From the IMG/VR virus record IMGVR_UViG_3300044858_000223, positions 1-53,355 of that record: a stretch of DNA of 53,355 bases. One strand, given 5' to 3'. Each line of letters opens with the position of its first letter. Positions within the stretch are counted from its first letter, which is position 1. The translations under genes and the position numbers were made by a program. Shown here in pieces: positions 12,848 through 22,626 of this stretch. The notes beneath the pieces were generated by a model that did not search any database, was not told the origin of the DNA, and saw only the letters and a program-made list of their open reading frames with translations. This DNA comes from a virus.

Positions 12848-15697
12848 ATGCGAAAAGAATTTTACGAGAAAGCATTACCGTCGCAGGGTTTGTACTGTGC
12901 AGCCGGGATCGACCGTGACGGTCGAACCTACCATCGGTTTGCAGAGTCGCTCAGCGAACTGGAAAACTTTGTTAACGAACTGCAAGAAGGTGAACTAAAT
13001 GTATTTGTAGCACTGCACACGTTTAGCCAGCGTAGCCGGAAAGCCGAGTGCGCTGAGTATTGCAGAACCTTCTTTATTGATCTGGACGTTGATCCAGAGA
13101 ACCCGAAGAAGTACGCCAGCAAGGACGAGGCGCTCTCTGCAATAGAAGACTTCTTAAAGGTAACTGAACTGCCTCCACCAGTCCGTGTAGATTCGGGCGG
13201 TGGTGTTCATGCCTATTGGATTCTGGATCAAGACGTACCGAGTGCGGAGTGGAAAACCTACGCATCTAAATTCAAAAAGTTATGTCTTGATCACTTGAAG
13301 ATTGATCCTGCGGTAACGGCAGACTCTGCCCGTATCTTGCGTTGCCCAGACAGCCTTAACTACAAGCGTAATCCCCCTACGCCGACCAAACTTCTGGACA
13401 CGGATTTCCAAGAATGGTCGTACGAAGAATTTAAGAATTACCTTGGACACACCAAGGATGACGTTGAACTAACTATTTTCGACACGCTGCCCAAGGGCTT
13501 GGACGAGGATACCCGCAAGATTGCGCGGCTTGATAACTACGAGACTTCATTCCAAGACATCGCTGAGAAGAGCATTACCGATAACGGCTGTGCCCAGATC
13601 AAGCACATCTTGATTAATGCAGCGACCTTGGAAGAACCCATGTGGTACGCAGGGCTGTCGATTGCACGGCACTGTACCGATTGGGAAACCGCCATCCACC
13701 TGATGTCCGAAGATCACCCGGAGTACAACCATGAAACAACTATTAGAAAGGCTAATCAAGCGTTTGGTAAACCGTTTTCGTGCGACAAGTTCAACGACCT
13801 CAACCCCGGCGGATGCGATGGATGCCCATTCAAAGGACGGATCACGAACCCCCTTGGTCTTGGAAGACGACTCATTGAAGCCCCGACAACCGAAACGATT
13901 AGTGAAGAGGACACAATTCGGGTCGAAACGAATCCCCAAGAAGTTCCGGTCTTTCCCGCATTCCTCAAGCCGTTTGTCCGAGGACAGAACGGAGGAATCT
14001 ACTACCTCCCCCCGCCAGAAATAGATGAGGACGGGCAGAAGGTACAGTCGCCTCCCGTAATGCTTTCGATGTGCGACTTCTTCCCGATTAAGCGCAAGTA
14101 CAGTCCGGGGGCGGGTGAGATATACGTTATACGTGCGGTCATGCCGCATGAAATCCGTGAGTTCGATATGTCGATGGAGGCATTCAACTCACTCGACGCA
14201 TTTAAAAAGGTTCTGGGTAAGGAGGGTATCGCCCCGCCGAACCAGAAACTATGGCCGATGTTGGTGGACTATATGACTAAATGGGCACATTACTTACAGT
14301 CACAGTCTGCTGCTGACTTGATCCGTGGGCAAATGGGTTGGTCTGAGGATAACTCTGCATTCGTCATTGGCTCTGTTGAGTACGACAGGAACGGTATTGA
14401 ACGTAAGTCTGCTACGTCTCCCTTGGTGCGCGGCGTTGCCAAGATGATGGAGCCGCGAGGCAGTTACGAGAAGTGGAAGGAGTGCGCGAACGCTCTTAAC
14501 CGGCCTGAGTTTGAGATGCACGCCTTCGCTGTAGGCATGGCGTTTGGCTCTCCGTTAATGCGGTTCTGCAAGACGAAGGGCATGACGTTCTGCTTTACGG
14601 GTAACACCGGTAGCGCGAAGACAGGCGCGTTGATTGCAGCGGTCAGCGTGTTTGCCTCGCCTATGGACGCAAGCGTGTTCAAGGCCACTGACAACGGCTT
14701 TGTCATGCGTTCCCTTAACTTTAAGAACATCCTGCTAGGCATCGACGAAGTTAAGGATAAAGATCCGAAAGAGTTATCTAACCTTATTCACACCATTTCC
14801 CAAGGCAAGGGAAAGGTACGTATGCAGGCAAGCGTCAATGCAGAACGTGAGCAAGAACTATCGGCAGCACAGATATCTTTATGGACGTCAAACGAATCAA
14901 TGGTTGATAAGTTATACGCAGCAAAGCGAAACCCAACCGGTGAGATGGCTCGTTACATGGAGTACCGGATACCAAGACCGGCCTACTTGGAAGAGAACCC
15001 GAGTTGGGGTGAGCAAGTGTTCGACCCATTTAATAGTAACTACGGATGGGCAGGGCGAGATTTTGCCAAGAATCTGATAGTTACGCCCGATGCAGATATT
15101 GAGTTCCTGATAAAAAAGTGGCGTGAGCGTATCTTTAATTCTAAGTTTGGTAGGAACATTACGTTCCGCTTCTTCGAGAACGCTACCGCTGCCACCTTCG
15201 CAGCACTAGAGTTGGCACGTAACTTTGATATTGTAGAGTACGATCTAGACCGTGTGTTTGATGAAGTCATGCTTCGGTCGATCATGATCCGTGATAAGAC
15301 TGTCAAAGAGCAGTTCGTAGACTACGAGGGTTTGGTAACCGAGTTCTTCAACGAGTACCATCGTGGCATTTTGATCTTCAATGGTGGCGTGAGCACCACG
15401 GAAATTTACGGCCCGTTGAAGGGACGACTTGAGTTGGATACTGGACACTTCTTTATCCCCAAGCAGAGTTTTGATGACTTCTTGATTCAAACCTGCAAGG
15501 TAAGCACCGCTGAGATGCAACAGGTTCTAACTAAAAAGGGTATCTTCCTTGGCATTGAAGAGAAGAAACGTCTGTCTACGGGATGGAAGGGCGGCACTCT
15601 CAATGGCATTAAGTGCTACTCATTTAAGATAGATACATCTAAAGAGCAGATGGAGAAACTGATTGCAGAATCAAAATCAAAGTCTCACGGAGCCTGA
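12848..15697 (+). CDS. primase-polymerase / DUF927-type helicase fusion
   Basis: The 949-residue replication protein has two parts. Residues 1-200 resemble archaeo-eukaryotic-type primases of the RepB/PrimPol group: D78-x-D80 (FIDLDVD), SGGGVHAYW at 116-124, and ARILRCPDSLNYK at 161-173. A cysteine cluster at 312, 323 and 326 (GGCDGCPF) may bind zinc. Residues about 380-800 look like a DUF927-type ATPase, with Walker A GNTGSAKT at 585-592 and Walker B LLGIDEVKD with D633 and E634. It should prime and unwind DNA for the family A polymerase; no separate DnaB-like helicase is seen. It overlaps the next gene by 35 nt. Confidence 0.85.
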   Translation: MRKEFYEKALPSQGLYCAAGIDRDGRTYHRFAESLSELENFVNELQEGELNVFVALHTFSQRSRKAECAEYCRTFFIDLDVDPENPKKYASKDEALSAIEDFLKVTELPPPVRVDSGGGVHAYWILDQDVPSAEWKTYASKFKKLCLDHLKIDPAVTADSARILRCPDSLNYKRNPPTPTKLLDTDFQEWSYEEFKNYLGHTKDDVELTIFDTLPKGLDEDTRKIARLDNYETSFQDIAEKSITDNGCAQIKHILINAATLEEPMWYAGLSIARHCTDWETAIHLMSEDHPEYNHETTIRKANQAFGKPFSCDKFNDLNPGGCDGCPFKGRITNPLGLGRRLIEAPTTETISEEDTIRVETNPQEVPVFPAFLKPFVRGQNGGIYYLPPPEIDEDGQKVQSPPVMLSMCDFFPIKRKYSPGAGEIYVIRAVMPHEIREFDMSMEAFNSLDAFKKVLGKEGIAPPNQKLWPMLVDYMTKWAHYLQSQSAADLIRGQMGWSEDNSAFVIGSVEYDRNGIERKSATSPLVRGVAKMMEPRGSYEKWKECANALNRPEFEMHAFAVGMAFGSPLMRFCKTKGMTFCFTGNTGSAKTGALIAAVSVFASPMDASVFKATDNGFVMRSLNFKNILLGIDEVKDKDPKELSNLIHTISQGKGKVRMQASVNAEREQELSAAQISLWTSNESMVDKLYAAKRNPTGEMARYMEYRIPRPAYLEENPSWGEQVFDPFNSNYGWAGRDFAKNLIVTPDADIEFLIKKWRERIFNSKFGRNITFRFFENATAATFAALELARNFDIVEYDLDRVFDEVMLRSIMIRDKTVKEQFVDYEGLVTEFFNEYHRGILIFNGGVSTTEIYGPLKGRLELDTGHFFIPKQSFDDFLIQTCKVSTAEMQQVLTKKGIFLGIEEKKRLSTGWKGGTLNGIKCYSFKIDTSKEQMEKLIAESKSKSHGA

Positions 15698-15875
15698 ATG
15701 GATCTTTCCATTTCAAGGCATGGAGGTTGGAGACTCGTTCTTCATCCCCACAGTTAGACCTGCGGCTTTGATTTACATCGTCGACTCTCGCGCCAAGGTT
15801 TATGGTATCAAGGTGAAAGCCTTTACCATGTCCAAGGAAGGACACCTTGGCGTGAGGGTTTGGCGCGTAGCCTAG
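15663..15875 (+). CDS. conserved small phage protein, 70 aa
   Basis: This is the last gene of the plus-strand unit. The start is probably TTG 15663 with GGAG at about 15652-15655, because the pattern EPEWIFPFQGMEVGDSFFIP is the usual beginning of this family; an alternative is ATG 15720. The product ends GVRVWRVA, also typical. It is all-beta in appearance, and function is unknown. Its TAG stop shares CTAG with the stop of the convergent giant gene. Confidence 0.65.
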   Translation: MQNQNQSLTEPEWIFPFQGMEVGDSFFIPTVRPAALIYIVDSRAKVYGIKVKAFTMSKEGHLGVRVWRVA

Positions 15876-18800
15876 AAGAAAGCGTCCTCGTCTTCTGCGT
15901 TGAGGTCTGTTACATACTCAGACGTTGCGATACGCAGATTTCTTGGCTGATACACGCCCATGATGGCTTCTCTGGCCCTGCGTTCACGTTCTTTGTACGA
16001 CTTGCTAATAGTATCGCCCGTGATTCTGTAAGACGGATTGGATTCGTTAAACTTCCGAATATCTTCAAACGCCTTTTCCATTGCTTCCGGGTTGTCTGCC
16101 TTTCGTGCAGCGTAGAGGTTGGTCAAAAGGGCGACACGACGATTCTTCAACTTCTCACTAACCTGATAGGTCGCACCTCTCTGCGCCTGCGCTACCGCCA
16201 AATCTGCCGGGGCGAAACCCAACACCTGCATCATTGAGTTATACGCATTGACATCCTCGACGATGGGCAACCCGTCTCTTGTCAAAGCACCTTCCGTGGC
16301 AAATCTAAATCCTTTAGCCATGTTACGAATTGGACCGGGCGTGAAAGACTCGAAAGCACGATCAAGATTTCCTTCAGACAAATCTTTAAATCCACGACGC
16401 GCTGATTCAACCAATCCGTAAGTCGGTCCCGCCAAACGCTCTAGGACGTACACGGGCAATCCTACTTCTGCCAATCTCTTTGGATCATCTCGCCACAGAA
16501 GACCGTTGAAACCAGTTCTAGAAGCAATATCCACGTTCAACAACTCGTTAACGGGGCCGTTCAATCCCAACGTGCCTACTGAATCCAACACCATTTGTTC
16601 AAGATCATACGGTTCGTCGTCATCGCCCATTATGAGAGATGCAAGTACTTCGGCAGCGCCAAAGAGGGGCAGACCCTTGATGCCTGCCAACATATACGTA
16701 GAGCCAAAGATGTACAGCAGTTTTTTCTGCGCTAAAGACTTTAGTAACTTTTTCTCCGCCACGTTTGCATTAAATTGAGCAATTTGCGCTGGAGTTGAAC
16801 CTGCCGGAGGAGTTGAATTTATTCTTTCAATAGCCTGATTGAACGAGAAGGCAAGGTTCAAGATCATGTTCAGAGCATGGGTTCTGAACGTAAGAGCGAT
16901 ACGGCCAATGTCCGTCTGGTACAACCGGCTGTTCGTCTCAGGCGTGGTGGCTCCGTTGATATCGTAATTAAGACGAATCGCCTCTTCCGATGCCTTGCCT
17001 GCGCTTACACCCTGCCTGTTTGGATCAAACGCCTGTCCATTCACGTCAATGTTACGAGCCAGCATATAAGCAGCAAGTGCTGACACTTCACGGTTCATAC
17101 GCTCAGAACTACGGAACACGTAACTCATCGCCAAGTTCACCTTGGCACTTAATCCCTCGTAACCCCGAACATTAATGTTTTCCGCTTGAATTAGTTCTTG
17201 TTCAGCAGCAGTTCCTACCACAGATCTAGCCAACAACGTGCGGTAGAAGCGATTAAATTCTTGCCCGTGCGCCGTCTGCGCGTAAGCAGCAGGCATATTG
17301 TTCCCGCCAAACGAGGCTGGCATATCGGCCAAACGCTTGTAATCGAAGCTCAGCCTACCGGTCTGCGGATCGCGGTACGAGTGCTTGAAGAACAACTGAA
17401 TTGCCTGCCCCACGGCACGCGAAGCATTAACAACGCCATATTTAGCAGCGAGCGCAGGCCAAGCCATCATCGGAAGGATAGTCGTATTGATCATGGCTGA
17501 AGAGATGTTCAGCGCAATACTGTAGAGATAATTTATTTTACCAATGGTGTAAACATACGGTGAGTATTGCTGCAACGTCTTGGCAAACGTAATTCTAGAA
17601 TCTAAATCGTTTTCTAATGAATCAATGTAAGAATCATCCAGATCCGGCAGCCCTACATAGGCAGGTGCGCCCTTGTTATTGCGATATGTGGTCAACTGCT
17701 CCTTGATCAATTTCCTGACCTTCTCAAAGGGCATCGTGTACTTGAGATTGTTGATTTGATAAATGATGCTAGGAATACGTTTCTCGTACGCAGCTATAAC
17801 ATCTTCTTCAAAACCAAGGCGTCCGTAGTACATCGCGCCATTAAGCGTAAAAGTTTTACGCGAGCTTATCTCTTGGCGTAGATCATTACCGTAAGCACCC
17901 GGCATGAACTCAATGAACGTATCAAACACCGTTCTTTCAGCGTTTACGATATCAGCATCGGCAACATTTGCCCTTGTCAGGGAATCTCTCACATTCTCAA
18001 GAAGTTCTTTGAGCAGTCCCGGCGGTAGTGAAGAAATACCGTTGTAGTCTCTTTGTTTTACTATGGTATTTCTGTTAGTAAGAACAGTCATGCCTTGAGC
18101 ACGCACCTGCTGCTCTGCATAGTCTCGTCCGGCTTTACTATCAAAAAACTTAACAACTTCGACATTGTTATTGTCTTCATAGTCGAGCCTATATAACCCT
18201 TCACGAGGCAACGGTAAGTAGAACTTCAATCGGTTGTTCTGGAAGTTGGCCTTAATGCCTGCAATGACATTGGCAGGAAGTTTGTTCATCAACTGCGTCA
18301 ATTTGATCTTGAACGCATTTTCACTGTAATTCCTGTAATCGGTGTATATATCAGCAATTAACTGCTGAACATCAGTCGGCAGCGCGTAGAACCGATTGAC
18401 TGCTTCGTGCAGAACTTTCTCATCAGGCGTCAGGGCGCTATATGCCGCGCTATTAGCAGGGATATTACGCATCCGCTGCGAGGCTACGTTCGGGACGAAA
18501 CGCACAAAGTCGCCGTTGGCGTTTACCTGTTCCTCAAGCACAGGAGCCTGAGAAAGGTTAATCAAGTGCGCGACCTTGTTGAACTCATCTACGAACTGAC
18601 TGTTGTTACGCAGGACTCCTCGGTACTTACTTGCCTGCTTGGTGAACTCCACCATCTCTTTCGTAGAGTCGTAGGCTTTTCTCTCTACCAAGTTGTTCAA
18701 AGCGCGGAATGCAGGTGCGTATTTCTCAAATAATTGCATCATGTGATGCAACGAAAAAGTTTGTAGCTTTGCGTTACGCAATGAGTTAGGCACATTACTA

Positions 18801-21800
18801 AGTGCATCAATTACGCCGGTTAGAAGCTCTCTGTTTGCCACTGGCGCATTTTGGGCTTGCCCCATCGCACTGGTCATAATGCGGTTGTACCGCGTTGTCA
18901 TGTACCGGATGTTGTTGTATCGCGGCACAAGGCGCGTCTTTCCGCTGATAACCTTGTTGTGAGCCTGCGCGATGATGTCTTGAATCTCGCGGTTGCTGTA
19001 AGCAACGTCTCGGCCAACCAGTTGGCTCAAGGCACGGGCGAACTTACGAATCAGGGCAGCAACACGGTTAAAGGCAGCGCGATACTGCGAATTGGCAATC
19101 GGGCCACCCTCGGACATCTCGGCAAAGACTTCTTCCGTTGCCAGCGCCCTGCGCTCATCCTGCGTAAACTCGCTCTCTGGGTATACGTTCGGGTTCTCTT
19201 CAAGCCACGCATCGGCATCGGCACGAACACGATTGTTCGTGTTGTAGATATCCAGCATTGTCTGAAGAAGTCTTTCCCCAAACAACTGCTCAAGACCGTA
19301 ATGACCCAGTGATTCGTGGAATACCGTGGCCTTCAAATCAGATGGCAGACGAATGTTATCTGCAATGATGTACACGTCGTTGCCAACGGCAACGCCCATG
19401 CTGTCCTCGTTAGCCTCGGGATCAAGTTCTTGCGGCAGATCAAGGTGCGACTGCACAACAATAAAGTTAGGCGGGTTCTTCCAGCCAGCCGTGAACTTGC
19501 CAATCAACGACCTGACAGTGTCAGCCTTTAATCCCTTCGTCAGGCTTTTGATCTTTTTAAATCGTGTGTACTTTGTTTTACGGAAGTCAAGAGGTTCGTA
19601 AGAGTCATCTCTTTCTTTAACGCTTACTTCATCGTCTACGGTATCTCTAACGTCCGTATCAATATCTTCTTCAAGCCTTGCTTGAGTGGCTTCGCCCAAC
19701 TGTGCTTCAGCCTTAGTAATACTGTCTTCAATACGTTGAAGCGTTTTGTATTCTGTACGCAAGTCAGTATCGCCACGCTGAACAGAATCAAGCACCCCCT
19801 GAATACGTTTGGCGTATTTCTTGAGCTTTCCTGAGTCGCGGGCAAGCGTTATGACATTCTTGGCGTAATCAACTACTTCTTTTCTTGAAACGCGCTTAGG
19901 CACCGCTTTTTTAGGTGTGGGCGCCTCTTCTTCCGTAAACAGTCCAAGCTGAGTTTTAAGCTTAGACATACCGGCTTTAATGTTCTGGACAGCACGTTGA
20001 ACTTGCGGTTTGGTCATGGCGGGCATCGCCTGACGCTTTATGTAATCAAGTTCAAACTTGGCAATTTCTGCCATACGAGAGAACGTGCCAAAGTCTTTAT
20101 TACCTTCTTTGGCTAAGTTTGCACGTGCCTCGCTACGCTGCCCCGTTGATTCATACGCACGGTAAACAGTGTTGCCCTGTGCGTCCTTGTAGCGTAAACC
20201 ATACTCCCCTTTACCAATCTCAGGCTTCAAGGTGGGAGGCAGTTCACGAGGAATAGCGTCCGTTATCTCAGCAGCCTTATCAGCCTCGCGCTGAATACGT
20301 TCAGTCTCGGACTCAACACCTTCGCCGCGCAATTTACCCGTGGCCCGCTGCCGCGCCTCTTCAAGACGTTGCTCAGCAAAGTAACTATCCAGCATGTCAG
20401 GCGGCAAGCCAGTCTCGGCAGGTGCGCCCTCAAGACCAAGTTCTTCAAGACCCGTCTCTGCAACGGCTTCTTGTCTTGCTTCGGGGGCAATAGTCTCACG
20501 AGGAGCAAACCGACCAGATGGTGTGTAATCCTCTTCAACGACGAAGTAACTGCGACCAGCAGTTTTTGCAGCCTTGACGTTGGTTTTCTGTACTACTTGG
20601 CCGCTACCAAGCAACGCACTACGCAATGACTTGGCTTGACTGAGCGGGATACCGAGCGCCGCTTGAAGTTCCGTGGCTGAACCCTTACCAGTCTCGCGGA
20701 TGAAGGCAACGGCACGATCTTTAAGATCGCGGACTTTCTGCCTTTCAGCAAGGTAGCCCTCAAGTTTACGAGGCGGCAAGCCAGTCTCAGTAGGCGCACC
20801 AAACCCTTCAAGGCCAAGACCCTCAAGGTCAGCCTCTAATGTAGGGGATACATCTGCTTCTCGGTCATCAACCCGTTCAGTAACGTCGCCAGTAGCAGCC
20901 AGTCCTGCGCCTCTAGTTGGCGGAGCACCGAGTTCTCCGGCTGGCGGTCCCAATGTAAACAGGTCAGGGCTTCCTCTACCTGCTCCACCGTCAGTCTCTG
21001 TAGTAGTAACTGTTGCGCCTGATACATCGGTAGCCTCCGGCTGAGCGGCAGGTGCGGGAGTAATGACTTTAAACTTACTGCCTTTTCGCTCAAGTAGACC
21101 CTCGTCAACAAACTGCCGCATCAATGCAGCGGCTTGAGGTTGATTAAGTCCCGTGGCTTCAGCAACAGCCTTGATAGTCGGGGTGGTTTGAATAACTTCA
21201 AGCGCAAGCTCGCGCGGAGTAAGCGTGACAGCCGGAGCCTCAAACATATCCGCAGGAATGCCACCCTCCGTGGGCGCACCAAAGCCTTCCATGACTCCTT
21301 CGGTAGCAGCCCGTGCAGCATCGTCTTCACGAGCGTAGGCCAACATATCCTCAGTTAATTCGGCCTCTTCTTCCGGCGTGCGAGACGGAGTAGGGATTAC
21401 TCGTTCTTCTTCGTCTCGCGTAGGAGGTGTGTATAGAGGTGGTTCTTCATCTTCACGCGGTGCAAGTGACTCTGCTTCGGCTGCTTCACGTAAGGTACGG
21501 GCACTGTACTGCTCACGTTGCAACTGTTGGTTCAGACGCTCTTCGGCTTCTCTTTCAATTTCTTGAATAGCCTCGCGCTCAAGACGAGCTTCACGTTGAG
21601 CTTCAGTTTCTTCAGTTGTAACCGGTTCTTCAGAAGTGATAGGCGGAGGTGGAGGAGGCGCAATTTCTTCCTCTTGCCGTGAAACAACCTCTGCTTCTGC
21701 TGCTCTGGCTCTTTCTGCCTGCTCTCCGCGATACGTAGCAGCCCCACCAATCGCGCCAAATCCGCCACCAAGGAGAGCCGCACCAATCGCAGCCTGTTTG

Positions 21801-22624
21801 AACTCTTCCTTGGCCTCATCGTCATCTAGCGGCAGACCTGCCTGCCAACGCTCCAAGGCTTGCTGAGCAATTTCTTGTGGGACTTCAAACGCAACGCCAA
21901 GACCCACGCCCTTAACTACGTTGCCCTTGAGAGAAAGGTTGCCCTTGTTAAAAGCATCAATAAGAACTTGTGCGGCTTTGCTTGATGTCTCGTCTTTGGT
22001 AAGCAAACGCTGAGCGACAGGGAACTTGCTCAAACCCTTTAAAATCAATGCACCGGGGACAACATCAAGTCCTGCTTGTGCCAACGATGCGGCAGCGGCT
22101 TTGCCCAAAGACAACTCAGGTACAACTTCACCCGCTTCAGCAGCGGCTTGTTGTTGCTCAGCCTGACGGCGGAGGTTAGCAATACTGTATTGACTAGCAC
22201 TTGTACCAGCGAAGCCAGCAATACCACCGAGCGGGCCAGCGGCAGCACCGGCTACACCACCTACAATGGGAGCAACGAGCGCACCGAGTGAACCACCAAG
22301 CAGTTCCTTAAAGGCTTCCCAGTTATCACCTTTACCAAATCCGCCAACGGACTTGTACTTGGACTCGGCTTTCTTAAGGAACTCTTGCCTGTTCTCTTCC
22401 GTAGGATTGGCAGCATAAGCCGCTGCTTCATCAGCCAGACCAAGAGAGGTAACAGCATCCTTAAACGAGCCAATAAACCCCGCCTGTTTCTTGGGGGGTT
22501 CAAACATACTCGAAATGCTGCCTTCCACTTCACGGTAAGCACGGGCTAACCGTTTAGCTGCTTCAACGTCTCCGGCTTCATCTGCCTTGCGTAATGCAGC
22601 AGCAATCTGACTAAGCGTAGCCAT
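15872..22624 (-). CDS. giant polyvalent-type ejected protein, 2250 aa
   Basis: This is the longest gene. The N-terminus is helical (residues 1-50), followed by a Gly/Ala-rich membrane-like stretch (115-150) and a Pro/Glu low-complexity region (about 315-450). Two winged-helix-like segments follow (about 468-525 and 618-697), linked by three copies of a GAPTExGLP motif (near 445, 605 and 732). A zincin-like HESLGH at 1103-1108 has E1164/E1165 as a possible third ligand; its spacing is HExxGH. The hydrophobic C-terminal region (about 1700-2000) resembles LPD38 of large polyvalent proteins. Such proteins are thought to be injected with DNA and act early in the host. The position after other internal virion genes fits. 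The function of each part is inferred. Confidence 0.75.
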   Translation of the reverse strand: MATLSQIAAALRKADEAGDVEAAKRLARAYREVEGSISSMFEPPKKQAGFIGSFKDAVTSLGLADEAAAYAANPTEENRQEFLKKAESKYKSVGGFGKGDNWEAFKELLGGSLGALVAPIVGGVAGAAAGPLGGIAGFAGTSASQYSIANLRRQAEQQQAAAEAGEVVPELSLGKAAAASLAQAGLDVVPGALILKGLSKFPVAQRLLTKDETSSKAAQVLIDAFNKGNLSLKGNVVKGVGLGVAFEVPQEIAQQALERWQAGLPLDDDEAKEEFKQAAIGAALLGGGFGAIGGAATYRGEQAERARAAEAEVVSRQEEEIAPPPPPPITSEEPVTTEETEAQREARLEREAIQEIEREAEERLNQQLQREQYSARTLREAAEAESLAPREDEEPPLYTPPTRDEEERVIPTPSRTPEEEAELTEDMLAYAREDDAARAATEGVMEGFGAPTEGGIPADMFEAPAVTLTPRELALEVIQTTPTIKAVAEATGLNQPQAAALMRQFVDEGLLERKGSKFKVITPAPAAQPEATDVSGATVTTTETDGGAGRGSPDLFTLGPPAGELGAPPTRGAGLAATGDVTERVDDREADVSPTLEADLEGLGLEGFGAPTETGLPPRKLEGYLAERQKVRDLKDRAVAFIRETGKGSATELQAALGIPLSQAKSLRSALLGSGQVVQKTNVKAAKTAGRSYFVVEEDYTPSGRFAPRETIAPEARQEAVAETGLEELGLEGAPAETGLPPDMLDSYFAEQRLEEARQRATGKLRGEGVESETERIQREADKAAEITDAIPRELPPTLKPEIGKGEYGLRYKDAQGNTVYRAYESTGQRSEARANLAKEGNKDFGTFSRMAEIAKFELDYIKRQAMPAMTKPQVQRAVQNIKAGMSKLKTQLGLFTEEEAPTPKKAVPKRVSRKEVVDYAKNVITLARDSGKLKKYAKRIQGVLDSVQRGDTDLRTEYKTLQRIEDSITKAEAQLGEATQARLEEDIDTDVRDTVDDEVSVKERDDSYEPLDFRKTKYTRFKKIKSLTKGLKADTVRSLIGKFTAGWKNPPNFIVVQSHLDLPQELDPEANEDSMGVAVGNDVYIIADNIRLPSDLKATVFHESLGHYGLEQLFGERLLQTMLDIYNTNNRVRADADAWLEENPNVYPESEFTQDERRALATEEVFAEMSEGGPIANSQYRAAFNRVAALIRKFARALSQLVGRDVAYSNREIQDIIAQAHNKVISGKTRLVPRYNNIRYMTTRYNRIMTSAMGQAQNAPVANRELLTGVIDALSNVPNSLRNAKLQTFSLHHMMQLFEKYAPAFRALNNLVERKAYDSTKEMVEFTKQASKYRGVLRNNSQFVDEFNKVAHLINLSQAPVLEEQVNANGDFVRFVPNVASQRMRNIPANSAAYSALTPDEKVLHEAVNRFYALPTDVQQLIADIYTDYRNYSENAFKIKLTQLMNKLPANVIAGIKANFQNNRLKFYLPLPREGLYRLDYEDNNNVEVVKFFDSKAGRDYAEQQVRAQGMTVLTNRNTIVKQRDYNGISSLPPGLLKELLENVRDSLTRANVADADIVNAERTVFDTFIEFMPGAYGNDLRQEISSRKTFTLNGAMYYGRLGFEEDVIAAYEKRIPSIIYQINNLKYTMPFEKVRKLIKEQLTTYRNNKGAPAYVGLPDLDDSYIDSLENDLDSRITFAKTLQQYSPYVYTIGKINYLYSIALNISSAMINTTILPMMAWPALAAKYGVVNASRAVGQAIQLFFKHSYRDPQTGRLSFDYKRLADMPASFGGNNMPAAYAQTAHGQEFNRFYRTLLARSVVGTAAEQELIQAENINVRGYEGLSAKVNLAMSYVFRSSERMNREVSALAAYMLARNIDVNGQAFDPNRQGVSAGKASEEAIRLNYDINGATTPETNSRLYQTDIGRIALTFRTHALNMILNLAFSFNQAIERINSTPPAGSTPAQIAQFNANVAEKKLLKSLAQKKLLYIFGSTYMLAGIKGLPLFGAAEVLASLIMGDDDEPYDLEQMVLDSVGTLGLNGPVNELLNVDIASRTGFNGLLWRDDPKRLAEVGLPVYVLERLAGPTYGLVESARRGFKDLSEGNLDRAFESFTPGPIRNMAKGFRFATEGALTRDGLPIVEDVNAYNSMMQVLGFAPADLAVAQAQRGATYQVSEKLKNRRVALLTNLYAARKADNPEAMEKAFEDIRKFNESNPSYRITGDTISKSYKERERRAREAIMGVYQPRNLRIATSEYVTDLNAEDEDAFF

Positions 22625-22626
22625 TT

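Noticed and set aside
18851-19312. Long plus-strand open frame antisense to the giant gene
   Set aside because: It mirrors the codon pattern of the strong minus-strand gene and has no family-like sequence, so it is a shadow frame.
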